Source: Mycobacterium sp. GA-2829
GTDB lineage: Bacteria > Actinomycetota > Actinomycetes > Mycobacteriales > Mycobacteriaceae
Assembly (NCBI RefSeq): GCF_001499965.1
Contig: NZ_LQIT01000012.1
Span: 124,001 to 188,000 of the forward strand
Reading direction: 5' to 3'
DNA length: 64,000 nt
Position 1 is the stretch's first letter. Each line of letters starts with the position of its first letter. The position numbers and the translations under genes are program-made. This document shows positions 45,550 to 56,780 of this stretch, piece after piece. A model generated the notes under the pieces. The model was not told the origin of the DNA. It was given only the letters and a program-made list of their open reading frames with translations, and made no database searches.

Positions 45550-46470
45550 ATGCGCCTGCGCCCGGGACGACCCGATCTGCAGGCCTACGCGGCCCGTTTC
45601 GACACCCCCGCCGCCACCCCGCAGTCCCCGCTGACGGTCACCTGGGCCGGGGTCACCACGCTGCTCGTCGACGACGGGTCCTCGGCTCTGATGACCGACG
45701 GTTTCTTCTCCCGCCCCGGCCTGGCGAAGGTTGGCCTCGGCCGCATCGCCCCGTCCGCGCCCAGGGTCGACGGGTGCCTGGCGCGGTTGCGCGTCGAGAA
45801 GCTCGACGCGGTGCTGCCCGTCCACACCCACTACGACCACGCGCTCGACACCGCACTGGTCGCCGAACGCACCGGAGCGGCGCTGATCGGCGGAGCCTCG
45901 GCGGCACAGCTGGCCCGCGGCCACGGCCTGCCCGAAACCCTCATCCGCACAGTAGGATCCGGCGACACCGTCGACGTCGGCGGCTACCAGGTCACCCTCA
46001 TCGAATCCGGACACTGCCCACCGGACCGCTTTCCCGGCGCCATCACACGGCCCGTCACCCCACCGGCGAAGACGTCGGCCTACCGGTGCGGTGAGGCCTG
46101 GTCGGTGCTGGTCCGACACCGCGCGACCGGGCGCACGCTGCTGATCGTCGGCAGCGCCGGATTCGTCCCCGACGCGCTGCGCGGCAGCTCCGCCGACGTC
46201 GCCTACCTCGGCGTCGGACAGCTCGGCAGACAACCGGAGCGCTATCTGCACGACTACTGGGATCAGACCGTCCGCACCGTCGGCGCCCGGCGGGTGGTGC
46301 TGATCCATTGGGACGACTTCTTCCGACCGCTGCACCGTCCGCTGCGCGCACTGCCGTACGCGGCCGACGATCTCGACGTCTCGATGCGGGTGCTGTCCCG
46401 CCTGGCCGACCGCGACGGCGTGCCGCTGCATCTGCCGCTGCTGTGGCAGCGCGCGGACCCCTGGGCCTGA
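45550..46470 (+). CDS. MBL-fold metallohydrolase
   Basis: A 306-residue metallo-beta-lactamase-fold protein with the metal motif HTHYDHALD (H92, H94, D96, H97), a later ESGH and a C-terminal LIHWDDFF histidine. This layout resembles the UlaG/NAPE-PLD-type branch; substrate unknown. The ATG at 45550 lies 7 bases after TAGAGT (45537-45542), a leaderless promoter overlapping the pxpA stop. Confidence 0.82.
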   Translation: MRLRPGRPDLQAYAARFDTPAATPQSPLTVTWAGVTTLLVDDGSSALMTDGFFSRPGLAKVGLGRIAPSAPRVDGCLARLRVEKLDAVLPVHTHYDHALDTALVAERTGAALIGGASAAQLARGHGLPETLIRTVGSGDTVDVGGYQVTLIESGHCPPDRFPGAITRPVTPPAKTSAYRCGEAWSVLVRHRATGRTLLIVGSAGFVPDALRGSSADVAYLGVGQLGRQPERYLHDYWDQTVRTVGARRVVLIHWDDFFRPLHRPLRALPYAADDLDVSMRVLSRLADRDGVPLHLPLLWQRADPWA

Positions 46471-46482
46471 CGGGGGCCGGGT

Positions 46483-47721
46483 TTGTTCCTCGCTGTGCTG
46501 ATGCTCGCCGCCGTCCTGGCGTTCGCGCTGGCGCGTCCGCGCGGCTGGCCGGAGGCGGTGGCCGCGGTGCCGGCCGCCGGACTGCTCATCACGACCGGGG
46601 TGATCTCCCTCGGCGAGGCCGCCGCCGAGGTGGCGCGTCTGGCGCCCGTCGTCGGATTCCTCGCCGCCATCCTGGTGCTCGCGCACCTGTGCGACGACGC
46701 CGGACTGTTCCACGCGGCGGGGGTGTGGATGGCCCGCAGCGGTGCGGGCGACCCACACCGCCTGCTCGGTGTGGTGTTCGTGATCGCCACCGGCACCACC
46801 GCGATCCTCAGCCTCGACGCGACCGTCGTCCTGCTCACCCCGGTCGTGCTCGCGACGTGCCGCACGCTGTACATCCCCGCCGCCCCGCACGCCTACGCCA
46901 CCGCACACCTATCCAACAGCGCGTCGCTGCTGCTGCCGGTGTCGAACCTGACCAACCTGTTGGCGTTCACCGCCGCCGGGCTGTCGTTCACCCACTTCGC
47001 CGCGCTCATGTTGCTGCCGTGGCTGGCCGCGGTCGCCGTCGAGTACGGCGCACTGCGCATGCTGTTCGCCCGCGACCTGGCGGTGCCGCCGCGGAGCGCC
47101 GCTCCGGTGCCGGACGTCGAGATGCCGAAGTTCGTACTCGCCGTCCTCGCACTCACCCTGGCGGGCTTCGCGGTGTGCTCGATGCTCGACATCGCACCCG
47201 CCTGGGCCGCGCTGGTCGGTGCGGTGGTGCTCGCCGTGCGCGGGCTGACACGGGGCCGCAGCACCGTGCGCAGTATCGCCGCGGCGGTCGACGTCCCGTT
47301 CCTGACGTTCGTGCTGTGCCTGGGGGTCGTGGTCGAGGCGGTGACGACGCACGGCCTTGAATCGGCGATGCAGTCGGTGCTACCCGACGGCGACGGCTTC
47401 GTCGCACTGCTCGGCATCGCGGTGGTGGCCGCCGTGCTGTCGAATCTGGTCAACAACCTGCCCGCGGTGCTGGTGCTGCTGCCGCTGGTGGAGGTCGCGG
47501 GCCCGGCGGCCGTGCTGGCGGTGCTGATCGGCGTCAACGTCGGACCCAACCTCACCTACGTCGGGTCGCTGGCGAACCTGTTGTGGCGCAACGTCGTTCA
47601 CCGTGCCGACGTGCCCACCGGCGTGCTCCGGTTCAGCGCGGTGGGACTGGCGACCGTACCGCTCACGCTGGTGGCCGCGGTGGCAGGCCTGTGGGTGGGG
47701 CTGCGGCTGATCGGGGTCTGA
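46483..47721 (+). CDS. ArsB/SLC13-type membrane transporter (Rv3578-like)
   Basis: A 412-residue membrane protein with about eleven hydrophobic segments and the repeat signatures SLDATVVLLTPVVLA, LSNSASLLLPVSNLTNLLAF, SNLVNNLPAVLVLLPLV and GVNVGPNLTYVGSLANLLW of the ion-transporter superfamily. In M. tuberculosis the equivalent gene is called arsB2; arsenite export is not established by sequence and no arsR is adjacent. The start used is TTG at 46483, which gives the family length; an internal GTG or ATG a few codons later is possible. Confidence 0.82.
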   Translation: MFLAVLMLAAVLAFALARPRGWPEAVAAVPAAGLLITTGVISLGEAAAEVARLAPVVGFLAAILVLAHLCDDAGLFHAAGVWMARSGAGDPHRLLGVVFVIATGTTAILSLDATVVLLTPVVLATCRTLYIPAAPHAYATAHLSNSASLLLPVSNLTNLLAFTAAGLSFTHFAALMLLPWLAAVAVEYGALRMLFARDLAVPPRSAAPVPDVEMPKFVLAVLALTLAGFAVCSMLDIAPAWAALVGAVVLAVRGLTRGRSTVRSIAAAVDVPFLTFVLCLGVVVEAVTTHGLESAMQSVLPDGDGFVALLGIAVVAAVLSNLVNNLPAVLVLLPLVEVAGPAAVLAVLIGVNVGPNLTYVGSLANLLWRNVVHRADVPTGVLRFSAVGLATVPLTLVAAVAGLWVGLRLIGV

Positions 47722-47756
47722 CGCTCCCGGTCGCGTGTTTCGGCGGAAGAAAGGGG

Positions 47757-48701
47757 TCAGCGTCGGCGCTGGCGGGCGATCTCGGCGAGCACCACACCGG
47801 CGGCGACCGAGGCATTCAACGATTCGGTGGGTCCGGCCATCGGGATCGACACCACCGCATCGCAGTGTTCGCGCACCAGCCGGGACAACCCCTTGCCCTC
47901 GGACCCGACCACCAGCACCGTCGGACCGGATCCGTCGAGTTCGTCGAGCGTGGTGTCCCCGCCCGCGTCGAGGCCGACCACCTGCAGCCCACCGTCGGCC
48001 CAGCTCTTGAGCGTGCGGTTGAGGTTGGTGGCCCGCGCGACCGGAAGGCGCGCCGCCGCACCGGCACTCGTGCGCCACGCCACCGCGGTGACCGACGCCG
48101 AGCGACGCTGAGGGATCAGCACCCCGTGGCCGCCGAACGCCGCCGCCGACCGGACGATCGCGCCGAGGTTGCGCGGGTCGGAGATGTTGTCGAGCGCGAC
48201 GAGCAGCGCGGGCGCGCCGTCGGCCTTGGCCATGGCGAGCAGATCGTCGGGATGGGCGTAGTCGTACGGCGGCACCTGCAGCCCGAGGCCCTGGTGCAGC
48301 GCGTTGTTACTCATCCGGTCCAGGTCAGACCGCGGCACCTCGAGGATCGGGATGCCGTTGTCGGCGGCGATCTGCACGGCCTCGGTCACCCGTTCGTCGG
48401 CCTCGGTGCCCATCGCGACGTACAGCGCGCTGGCCGGGACGTCGGCGCGCAGACACTCCACGACGGGGTTGCGGCCGAGGACGAGTTCGGTCTCGTCGGT
48501 CTTGCGCACCGGGCGGCGCTGCTGCTGCTTGGCGGCCTTCGCGGCGCGTTTCGCCGCGGGGTGATTCGGCCGCTGATGCGCCGGTGGCGTCGCGCCGCGG
48601 CCCTCGAGCCCGCGGCGCCGCACGCCGCCCGAACCGACGGTCGGGCCCTTCTTGGTCCCCGCTTTGCGCACCGCGCCACGACGTTTCGAGTTACCCGCCA
48701 T
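47757..48701 (-). CDS. rlmB: TrmH-family 23S rRNA 2'-O-methyltransferase (RlmB type)
   Basis: A 314-residue SpoU/TrmH methyltransferase: a basic, Lys/Arg-rich N-terminal tail (1-75), the substrate-binding [13 protein letters not shown] domain, then the knotted SAM domain with [35 protein letters not shown] and [19 protein letters not shown]. The last three are motifs 1-3 of the family. It follows cysS by 2 bases in the same operon, as Rv3579c does. Confidence 0.9.
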   Translation of the reverse strand: MAGNSKRRGAVRKAGTKKGPTVGSGGVRRRGLEGRGATPPAHQRPNHPAAKRAAKAAKQQQRRPVRKTDETELVLGRNPVVECLRADVPASALYVAMGTEADERVTEAVQIAADNGIPILEVPRSDLDRMSNNALHQGLGLQVPPYDYAHPDDLLAMAKADGAPALLVALDNISDPRNLGAIVRSAAAFGGHGVLIPQRRSASVTAVAWRTSAGAAARLPVARATNLNRTLKSWADGGLQVVGLDAGGDTTLDELDGSGPTVLVVGSEGKGLSRLVREHCDAVVSIPMAGPTESLNASVAAGVVLAEIARQRRR

Positions 48702-48703
48702 GT

Positions 48704-50149
48704 CTAGACATCCTTGCTGTCGCCGTCGAGCAGCGACCACTGCGGACCGTCGGCGGTGTCGGTCACTTCGATGCCGGCTTCCTTGAGCCGGTCGCGGATC
48801 TGGTCGGCCGTCGCCCAGTCCCGGCGGGCCCGCGCCTCGGCGCGCCCCTCGAGCGCCCACCGGACCAGCACGTCGACCGCGGCCAGCGCCGCCGACGTCT
48901 CGTCGCGCGATTCCCAGCGCTCGTCGAGCGGATCGCAGCCGAGGATACCCATCATGGCGCGAATCGAGCGGGCCTGCGTCATCGCTGTCTCGTGGTCACC
49001 GGAGTCCAGCGCCCGGTTCCCCACGGCGCGGGCGGCGTGGATCTCGGCCAGCGCAATCGGGACCGCCAGGTCGTCGTCGAGGGCGGCAGCGAACTTCTCC
49101 GTCCACTCCCCCGGGACCACGGTGCCCACCCGGGTGCGCACGCGGTGCAGGAACTCCTCGACGCCGGTGTAGGCCTTCACGGCGTCCTGCAGTGCGGTCT
49201 CGGAGAACTCGAGCATCGACCGGTAATGCGCGCTGCCCAGGTAGTAGCGCAGTTCGGCGGCCCGAACCCGTTGCAGCACAGCGGGAATGGACAAGACGTT
49301 GCCGAGCGACTTGCTCATCTTCTCGCCGCCCATGGTCACCCAGCCGTTGTGCAACCAGAAGTTGGCGAAACCGTCGCCCGCGGCCTCGGCCTGGGCGATC
49401 TCGTTCTCGTGGTGCGGGAACACCAGATCCATCCCGCCGGCGTGGATGTCGAACTCCGCACCGAGGTACGCCTCGCACATGGCGACGCATTCGGTGTGCC
49501 AGCCGGGGCGGCCTCGGCCCCACGGGGTCGGCCAGGACGGTTCGCCCGGTTTGGCGCCCTTCCACAGCGTGAAGTCGCGTTGGTCGCGCTTCCCGGTCGC
49601 CACCCCTTCGCCCTGGTGGACGTCGTCGATGCGGTGTCCGGAGAGCTTGCCGTAGTCGGGCAGCGTCGAGACGTCGAAGTACACGTCCCCGTCTCCGGCG
49701 TAGGCGTGTCCGCGCTCGATCAGCCGCTCGATCAACTCGACCATCTGGGTGATGTGCCCGGTCGCGCGCGGTTCGGCCGACGGCGGCAGCACGCCCAGCG
49801 CGTCGTAGGCGGCGGAGAAGGCGCGCTCGTAGGTCGCGGCCCACTCCCACCACGGCCTGCCCGCGTCGGCGGCCTTGTTGAGGATCTTGTCGTCGATGTC
49901 GGTGACGTTGCGGATGAACGCGACGTCGAACCCCTTGGCGGTCAGCCAGCGGCGCAGCACGTCGAACGCGACGCCGCTGCGGACGTGGCCGATGTGCGGC
50001 AGGCCCTGCACGGTGGCGCCGCAGAGGTAGATGGACACATGGCCGGCGCGCAACGGCGCGAACTCACGCACGGCACCCGTCATGGTGTCGTAGAGCCGCA
50101 GACCCGTCGGCGATGTCGCCGGCCGGTCGGCATCAGCGCGATCGGTCAC
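48704..50149 (-). CDS. cysS: Cysteinyl-tRNA synthetase
   Basis: A 481-residue class I synthetase. The HIGH-type motif is in [11 protein letters not shown], the zinc residues include LCGATV and WHTECVAM, and KMSKS occurs in [13 protein letters not shown]. The length and C-terminal anticodon domain separate it from the shorter mycothiol enzyme MshC. GTG at 50149 lies 8 bases after TAAGCT on the minus strand. Together with rlmB it forms a two-gene operon. Confidence 0.93.
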   Translation of the reverse strand: MTDRADADRPATSPTGLRLYDTMTGAVREFAPLRAGHVSIYLCGATVQGLPHIGHVRSGVAFDVLRRWLTAKGFDVAFIRNVTDIDDKILNKAADAGRPWWEWAATYERAFSAAYDALGVLPPSAEPRATGHITQMVELIERLIERGHAYAGDGDVYFDVSTLPDYGKLSGHRIDDVHQGEGVATGKRDQRDFTLWKGAKPGEPSWPTPWGRGRPGWHTECVAMCEAYLGAEFDIHAGGMDLVFPHHENEIAQAEAAGDGFANFWLHNGWVTMGGEKMSKSLGNVLSIPAVLQRVRAAELRYYLGSAHYRSMLEFSETALQDAVKAYTGVEEFLHRVRTRVGTVVPGEWTEKFAAALDDDLAVPIALAEIHAARAVGNRALDSGDHETAMTQARSIRAMMGILGCDPLDERWESRDETSAALAAVDVLVRWALEGRAEARARRDWATADQIRDRLKEAGIEVTDTADGPQWSLLDGDSKDV

Positions 50150-50178
50150 GACGTGCCAGCTTACCGGCCGATATGCCG

Positions 50179-50655
50179 TTATCCCTCATCGACCACGAGA
50201 GCGGTGGCGATCGCGGCCAGCCCCTCGCCCCGGCCGGTCAGCCCGAGCCCGTCGGTCGTCGTCGCCGAGACCGACACCGGCGCGCCGATCAGCTCGGACA
50301 GCAATGCCTGCGCCTCGGCCCGCCGCGGCCCCACCTTGGGCCGGTTACCGATCACCTGAACGGCCGCATTGCCGACTAGCAGACCGGCTTCGGTGAGCAG
50401 GCCGCGGACGTGGCGCAGCATGTCGGCGCCGCTGACGCCCGCCCACTCGGGCCGTCCGGTGCCGAAGACCTCGCCGAGGTCGCCGAGCCCGGCCGCGGAC
50501 AGCAGCGCATCGCAGAGCGCGTGGGCGGCGACGTCCCCGTCGGAGTGGCCGGCGCAGCCGTCGGCGCCGTCGAAGTGCAGGCCGAGCAGCCAGCACGGCC
50601 TGCCTGCCTCGATCGGGTGGACGTCGGTGCCCAGCCCGATCCGCGGCAGTCCCAT
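50179..50655 (-). CDS. ispF: IspF, 2-C-methyl-D-erythritol 2,4-cyclodiphosphate synthase
   Basis: A 158-residue enzyme of the MEP isoprenoid pathway with metal-binding GTDVHPI and [17 protein letters not shown], and the [18 protein letters not shown]-terminal site. Its start overlaps the ispD stop by one base (TGATG), so carD-ispD-ispF looks like one transcription unit. Confidence 0.94.
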   Translation of the reverse strand: MGLPRIGLGTDVHPIEAGRPCWLLGLHFDGADGCAGHSDGDVAAHALCDALLSAAGLGDLGEVFGTGRPEWAGVSGADMLRHVRGLLTEAGLLVGNAAVQVIGNRPKVGPRRAEAQALLSELIGAPVSVSATTTDGLGLTGRGEGLAAIATALVVDEG

Positions 50656-51320
50656 CAGGCCGCACCGGCCAGGATGGCCTCGGCCAGTACCAGGTCCAGC
50701 GGCGTGGTGATCTTGAAGGCGAGTGGGTCGCCGTCGACGACCTGCACCTGACCGCCGAACTGTTCGACCATCGACGCGTCGTCGGTGAAACCGCCCGTGC
50801 CTGCGCGTTCGTACGCGCGGCGCAACACGTCGGCGTGGAACCCCTGCGGGGTCTGCACGGCGCGCAGCCCGGAGCGTTCGGGGGTGCCGAGCACCGCGCC
50901 GTTGGCGTCGACGGCCTTGATGGTGTCCGCGACGGGCAGCGCGGGTACGACGGCGCTGTGGCCCTCTTCGAGGGCGCGCACCACCCGGACCACCAGCGAC
51001 GGCGGGGTGAGGGCGCGTGCGGCGTCGTGGACCAGCACGAAATCGGCGTCACCGATGGCGGTGAGCGCGAGACTCACGGATTCGGTGCGGTCGGCACCGC
51101 CCGCGACGATGACCGCCTCACCGCCGAAGACCAGCTTGGCCTCGTCGGTACGGGCGGGTGGGACGGCCACCACGATGCTGTCCACGACGCCGGACTCCCT
51201 GAGTCCTGCGATCGCGCGTTCGAGCATCGGGCGGCCGGCCAGATTCACGAAGGCCTTCGGCGCTCCGGCCGCGAGCCGTTGACCGGATCCCGCGGCCGAA
51301 ACTACGGCCACTGTGGTCAT
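50655..51320 (-). CDS. ispD: IspD, 2-C-methyl-D-erythritol 4-phosphate cytidylyltransferase
   Basis: A 221-residue nucleotidyltransferase: the N-terminal [18 protein letters not shown] signature loop, [10 protein letters not shown] and the C-terminal [17 protein letters not shown] region of the family. It makes CDP-ME in the MEP pathway. It starts 6 bases after the carD stop. Confidence 0.94.
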   Translation of the reverse strand: MTTVAVVSAAGSGQRLAAGAPKAFVNLAGRPMLERAIAGLRESGVVDSIVVAVPPARTDEAKLVFGGEAVIVAGGADRTESVSLALTAIGDADFVLVHDAARALTPPSLVVRVVRALEEGHSAVVPALPVADTIKAVDANGAVLGTPERSGLRAVQTPQGFHADVLRRAYERAGTGGFTDDASMVEQFGGQVQVVDGDPLAFKITTPLDLVLAEAILAGAA

Positions 51321-51326
51321 GCGGCG

Positions 51327-52124
<798 letters not shown>

Positions 52125-52694
52125 GTGAACCGCATCCATCCGCGCGCTTCCGCCGTCACCGCCGGGTTGGCGGCCGCCGGGCTGGCACTCGGCCTCACCG
52201 CCTGCGGCGCCGGGCAGATCTCGCAGACCGCGACCCAGGCCGCGGCCGTCAACGGCGTCAACGCCGGCGTCGGCGACGTCGCGCTGCGCAACGTCCACCT
52301 GCGCGCCCCCCAGACCTCGGACTACGTCCGCCCCGGCACCGACGTCGAGCTGCTGTTCGTGGCGGCCAACCAGTCGCCCGACCAGCCCGACAAGCTGGTG
52401 TCGATCCGCTCCGACGTGGGCTCGGTCCCGGTACGCGGCGACGCGACGGTGCCGCCGAGCGGGGTCCTGGTCGCCGGTGAGCCCGACGGTCAGACCGCCG
52501 CGCTGGAGTCCGCCGAACCGGCCGAAGCGCTCAAGACCAACGTCAAGCTGACCAAGCCGATCACCAACGGGCTGACCTATCCGTTCACGTTCACCTTCGA
52601 ACGCAGCGGTGAGGTCACCGTGCAGGTGCCGATCTCGGCGGGTGAGGAACCGCGCCGCGACGACTCCGGCGGCGGGCACTCCGGCGGTCACTGA
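52125..52694 (+). CDS. lpqE: LpqE, conserved lipoprotein
   Basis: A 189-residue lipoprotein with signal peptide and lipobox GLTAC (C27). The mature domain ([37 protein letters not shown]) is an Ig-like fold reminiscent of PCuAC-type copper chaperones, but the Met/His copper ligands are not evident, so metal binding is uncertain. The tail is Gly/His-rich (GGGHSGGH). GTG follows CAGGAGG at good spacing. Position between carD and radA matches Rv3584. Confidence 0.85.
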   Translation: MNRIHPRASAVTAGLAAAGLALGLTACGAGQISQTATQAAAVNGVNAGVGDVALRNVHLRAPQTSDYVRPGTDVELLFVAANQSPDQPDKLVSIRSDVGSVPVRGDATVPPSGVLVAGEPDGQTAALESAEPAEALKTNVKLTKPITNGLTYPFTFTFERSGEVTVQVPISAGEEPRRDDSGGGHSGGH

Positions 52695-52746
52695 CCGCGA
52701 CGCGCGCCGGGCGCGTTCTGTCGGCGACGACCGATAACGTCGTCCT

Positions 52747-54138
52747 GTGGCCAAGGCACGTACTCAATACCGCTGTTCGGAGTGCCGGCATCTGACCGCC
52801 AAATGGGTCGGCCGCTGCCCGGACTGCGGCACCTGGGGCACCGTGGAAGAGGTCGCGACGGTGGCCTCGATCACGGGTTCGCCCGTCCGGCACGCCGTCG
52901 CCCCCAACTCCCCCGCGGTGCCGATCAGCAGCATCGACCCCGGCCGCACCCGGCACGACGCAACCGGTATCAGCGAACTCGACCGGGTGCTCGGCGGCGG
53001 GCTGGTCCCCGGTTCGGTCACGCTGCTCGCCGGTGATCCGGGCGTCGGAAAGTCCACGCTGCTGCTCGAGGTCGCCCACCGCTGGGCGGTGTCCGGGCGC
53101 CGGGCGCTCTACCTGACCGGGGAGGAGTCCGCGGGGCAGGTGCGGTTGCGCGCCGAACGCACCGGCTGCACCCACGACGAGCTCTACCTCGCCGCCGAAT
53201 CGGATCTGCCCACCGCGCTCGGCCACATCGACGCCGTGGCGCCCACCCTCGTCGTCGTCGACTCGGTGCAGACGATGTCCTCCGGGGAGACCGACGGTGT
53301 CCCCGGAGGCGTCACCCAGGTGCGCGCCGTCACCACCGCGCTGACGCAGTACGCCAAGGGCGCGGCCGGTCCGGGCGGCATCGCGATGGTGCTGGTCGGC
53401 CACGTCACCAAGGACGGCGCGATCGCCGGGCCGCGCTCACTGGAACACCTCGTCGACGTGGTCCTGCACTTCGAGGGCGACCGCGCCACCACGCTGCGGA
53501 TGGTCCGCGGGGTGAAGAACCGGTTCGGCGCCGCCGACGAGGTCGGCTGTTTCCAGTTGCACGACAACGGCATCGAGTGTGTGGCCGATCCGTCGGGCCT
53601 GTTCCGCGATCAGCGCGACACCCCGGTCCCGGGGACGGCAGTGACGGTCACGCTCGACGGGAAGCGCCCGCTCATCGGTGAGGTGCAGGCACTCGTCGTA
53701 CCGCCCACCGGACCGCATCCACGCCGCGCGGTCAGCGGGATCGACTCCGCCCGCGCCGCGATGATCGCCGCGGTGCTCGACAAGCACGCCCGCCTCGCGG
53801 TGGGCCCGTGCGACATCTACCTGTCGACGGTCGGCGGGATGCGGCTGACCGATCCGTCGTCCGACCTCGCCGTCGCGATGGCGATGGCCTCGGCCCGCAC
53901 CAACCGGGCCATGCCCGCGCATTCGGTGGTCATCGGCGAGCTCGGGCTCGCGGGCGATCTGCGGAGGGTGACCGGTATGGACCGCAGGCTCGCCGAGGCC
54001 GCCCGGCTCGGGTTCACCACCGCCGTCGTACCGCCCGGCACGTTGTCGGTGCCCGCCGGTCTGAAGCTGCTGCCTGCGCAGAACATCAGCTCGGCGTTGC
54101 GGGCGCTGGACCGCATCGCCGACAATGGCGGCCGATGA
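52747..54138 (+). CDS. radA: RadA/Sms DNA repair ATPase
   Basis: A 463-residue RadA: a four-cysteine zinc finger (C10, C13, C24, C27), Walker [10 protein letters not shown] (97-105 region), the KNRFG motif (257-261) and a C-terminal Lon-like domain ([16 protein letters not shown]). It processes recombination branches and, in mycobacteria, is reported to restrain DisA. GTG at 52747 is 6 bases after TAACGT (52735-52740), a leaderless promoter. disA follows 13 bases later. Confidence 0.94.
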   Translation: MAKARTQYRCSECRHLTAKWVGRCPDCGTWGTVEEVATVASITGSPVRHAVAPNSPAVPISSIDPGRTRHDATGISELDRVLGGGLVPGSVTLLAGDPGVGKSTLLLEVAHRWAVSGRRALYLTGEESAGQVRLRAERTGCTHDELYLAAESDLPTALGHIDAVAPTLVVVDSVQTMSSGETDGVPGGVTQVRAVTTALTQYAKGAAGPGGIAMVLVGHVTKDGAIAGPRSLEHLVDVVLHFEGDRATTLRMVRGVKNRFGAADEVGCFQLHDNGIECVADPSGLFRDQRDTPVPGTAVTVTLDGKRPLIGEVQALVVPPTGPHPRRAVSGIDSARAAMIAAVLDKHARLAVGPCDIYLSTVGGMRLTDPSSDLAVAMAMASARTNRAMPAHSVVIGELGLAGDLRRVTGMDRRLAEAARLGFTTAVVPPGTLSVPAGLKLLPAQNISSALRALDRIADNGGR

Positions 54139-54151
54139 TCCAGGAGGAACA

Positions 54152-55267
54152 ATGGCCGTGAAGACCGCCAGGACGGGCGGCAACGTCGTCCAGTTGGCCC
54201 GTCCGACGCTGCGGGAGACACTCGGCCGGCTCGCACCGGGGACGCCGTTGCGCGACGGCCTGGAGCGCATCCTGCGCGGCCGCACCGGCGCGCTCATCGT
54301 GCTCGGCTACGACGACAGCGTCGAGGCGATCTGCGACGGCGGGTTCGAACTCGACGTGCGCTACGCACCCACCCGGCTGCGGGAGTTGTCGAAGATGGAC
54401 GGCGCGGTGGTGCTCTCCAGCGACGGCACCCGCATCCTGCGGGCCAACGTCCAGCTGGTGCCCGATCCGTCGATCCCGACCGACGAATCCGGCACCCGGC
54501 ACCGCTCCGCCGAACGCACCGCCATCCAGACCGGCTATCCGGTGATCTCGGTCAGCCACTCGATGAGCATCGTCACCGTGTACGTGGCGGGCGAACGGCA
54601 CGTCGTGCCCGACACCCCGACCATCCTGTCGCGGGCCAACCAGACCATCGCCACCCTGGAGCGCTACAAGTCGCGCCTCGACGAGGTCAGCAGGCAGCTG
54701 TCGACCGCGGAGATCGAGGACTTCGTGACCCTGCGCGACGTGATGACCGTCGTACAGCGGCTGGAGATGGTGCGCCGGATCAGCCTCGAGATCGACGCCG
54801 ACGTGGTCGAACTCGGCACCGACGGCCGCCAGCTGAAACTGCAGCTCGAGGAACTGGTCGGCGACAACGACAACGCGCGCGAGCTGATCGTGCGCGACTA
54901 CCACGCCAACCCGGACCCGCCGACGCCCGCGCAGGTCAGCGCGACGCTGGAGGAGCTCGATTCGCTGTCGGACAACGAACTGCTCGACTTCACCACGCTG
55001 GCAAGGGTCTTCGGCTATCCGTCCACGCTCGAGGCGCAGGATTCCGCGATGAGCTCGCGCGGCTACCGGGCGATGGCGGGCATCCCCCGCCTGCAGTTCG
55101 CCCATGTGGACCTGCTGGTGCGCAACTTCGGCTCACTGCAGGGGCTGCTCGCCGCCAGCGCCGACGATCTGCAGTCGGTGGACGGCATCGGTTCGATGTG
55201 GGCCCGCCACATCAGGGAAGGGCTCTCGCTGCTCGCCGAGTCGACGATCGCCGACCGGCTGGGCTGA
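54152..55267 (+). CDS. disA: DisA, DNA-scanning diadenylate cyclase
   Basis: A 371-residue c-di-AMP synthase. The DAC domain has [10 protein letters not shown] (83-92) and [11 protein letters not shown] (114-124), both catalytic motifs intact; then a helical spine and a C-terminal HhH DNA-binding domain ([12 protein letters not shown]). ATG at 54152 follows CAGGAGG; a start 27 bases earlier lies inside radA and lacks a ribosome site. Co-transcribed with radA. Confidence 0.95.
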   Translation: MAVKTARTGGNVVQLARPTLRETLGRLAPGTPLRDGLERILRGRTGALIVLGYDDSVEAICDGGFELDVRYAPTRLRELSKMDGAVVLSSDGTRILRANVQLVPDPSIPTDESGTRHRSAERTAIQTGYPVISVSHSMSIVTVYVAGERHVVPDTPTILSRANQTIATLERYKSRLDEVSRQLSTAEIEDFVTLRDVMTVVQRLEMVRRISLEIDADVVELGTDGRQLKLQLEELVGDNDNARELIVRDYHANPDPPTPAQVSATLEELDSLSDNELLDFTTLARVFGYPSTLEAQDSAMSSRGYRAMAGIPRLQFAHVDLLVRNFGSLQGLLAASADDLQSVDGIGSMWARHIREGLSLLAESTIADRLG

Positions 55268-55274
55268 CGCTCGC

Positions 55275-56039
55275 TCAGCCGTTGCCCGCGGGCGCACCCG
55301 GTGCGGGCGCCTGACCCGGCGGTGTCGACGGGGCGAGGATGAACGGCACCGGCGCGGATCGCAGGTTGCCCAACTGCACGATGAGGTTGTAGGTCCCGGC
55401 CCCGATCGGCTGACGCGGCAGCGGGCACTGCGGGGCGGAACCCATACCCGTCCATGTCACCTCGGTGGTGACCTGCTCACCCGGTGCGAACGTCTTGACC
55501 AGCGTCTCGTTCGACGGTGCGCAGTCGAGGTTCGACCACAGGCGGGTGTTGTCCAGCGAGTAGACGTACGCGGCGAGGACCGCGGCGCCGACGTCGCGCT
55601 TGCACGCGACGAGGCCGATGTTGGTGACGACCATCGTGAACTTCGGCTGATCGCCGACGACGTACTCGGGCTGGCTGGTGATGCCCTTGACCGCGAGCGT
55701 GGAGTCCGGGCAGTCGTCGCCCTCCTGGAGCACCGGCGGCGGGGCGACGGCAGCGGTGGGCGTCGGGGCCGGCGGCGGCGCCTGCTGCGGCGGCGGCACG
55801 ATCGGGGTCTTCTCCCCCGGCGCCTCACCCGGAAGCGGGGGCGGCGCGGCCTTTTCCGCATTGGCGGCGGACTGCTGCTGGTCGGCGTTCTTCGTCTCCG
55901 CGCCGGAACCGCCCGACACCACCATCACCACCACCGCGGCGACGATCCCGATGATGACCACCGCGACGCCCAGCGCCAGCGCCCGACGGCGCCAATAGAT
56001 CTGCGTCGGTAGCGGGCCTTGCGGTTCCAGATCCAGCAC
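55275..56039 (-). CDS. Membrane-anchored proline-rich secreted protein (Rv3587c-like)
   Basis: A 254-residue protein: short cytoplasmic N-terminus ending WRRR, one membrane segment (ALGVAVVIIGIVAAVVVMVV), a Gln/Ala and then Pro-rich linker, and a globular domain with four cysteines (GDDCP, LVACK, NLDCAPS, PQCPL). It may act at the cell wall; no enzyme motif is seen. GTG at 56039 is 6 bases after TACCGT (minus 56051-56046), a leaderless promoter. It converges on disA, 7 bases between stops. Confidence 0.8.
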   Translation of the reverse strand: MLDLEPQGPLPTQIYWRRRALALGVAVVIIGIVAAVVVMVVSGGSGAETKNADQQQSAANAEKAAPPPLPGEAPGEKTPIVPPPQQAPPPAPTPTAAVAPPPVLQEGDDCPDSTLAVKGITSQPEYVVGDQPKFTMVVTNIGLVACKRDVGAAVLAAYVYSLDNTRLWSNLDCAPSNETLVKTFAPGEQVTTEVTWTGMGSAPQCPLPRQPIGAGTYNLIVQLGNLRSAPVPFILAPSTPPGQAPAPGAPAGNG

Positions 56040-56130
56040 ACGATTACGGTAAGGCCCGGTCAGGCGCAATCGTCCGAGGTGACCCGGCGTGTCGTGCGAT
56101 GAGCGCTCGCGCAAAGAGCCGACGGACCTG

Positions 56131-56751
56131 TCAGGCCTCGCCGATGTCGCCCAGGTGCTCGCGCAGTTGGGCCCGGCCGTCGGCCAGGTGGTAGGTGACA
56201 CCGGCGATCGCGACCTTGCCCGCATCGATGCGGGAGGCGATCGCGCTGGACCGGTCGCGCAGCTGTTTGGCGGTCTCGTTGACGTGCCGTTCCTCGAACT
56301 CGTCGACCCGGCTCAGCCCGTCGCGGCGTCCGACCAGAATCGACGGGGTGACGCGTTCGACGATGTCGCGCACGTAACCGCCGGGCACCACACCGTCGTC
56401 GAGTGCGGTCAGCGTCGCCTTCACCGCACCACAGCTGTCGTGACCCAACACCACGATCAGCGGCACCTCCAGCACCGTCACCGCGAACTCGATCGAGCCG
56501 AGCACCGCGGAGTCGATGACATGGCCCGCGGTACGCACCACGAACATATCGCCGAGGCCCTGGTCGAAGATGATCTCGGCGGCCACCCGGCTGTCACCGC
56601 AGCCGAACACCACCGCGGTGGGTCGCTGTCCCTCGGCGAGACTGGCGCGATAATCGACACTCTGACTGGGATGTTGGGGGCGGCCCGCGACGAAGCGCTC
56701 GTTACCCTCCTTGAGTGCCTTCCACGCGGTCACCGGGCTGGTATGCGGCAT
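56131..56751 (-). CDS. canB: Beta-class carbonic anhydrase
   Basis: A 206-residue beta-carbonic anhydrase with zinc ligands C51, H104 and C107 and the catalytic dyad D53-R55 in CGDSR. It interconverts CO2 and bicarbonate in the cytosol. The ATG at 56751 (MPHTSPVTAWKALKEGN) matches the family N-terminus; an upstream start at 56793 would overlap mutY. Divergent from mutY, as for Rv3588c-Rv3589. Confidence 0.93.
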   Translation of the reverse strand: MPHTSPVTAWKALKEGNERFVAGRPQHPSQSVDYRASLAEGQRPTAVVFGCGDSRVAAEIIFDQGLGDMFVVRTAGHVIDSAVLGSIEFAVTVLEVPLIVVLGHDSCGAVKATLTALDDGVVPGGYVRDIVERVTPSILVGRRDGLSRVDEFEERHVNETAKQLRDRSSAIASRIDAGKVAIAGVTYHLADGRAQLREHLGDIGEA

Positions 56752-56780
56752 GGCGCTTATTGTGCATGAGGGGTTGACGA

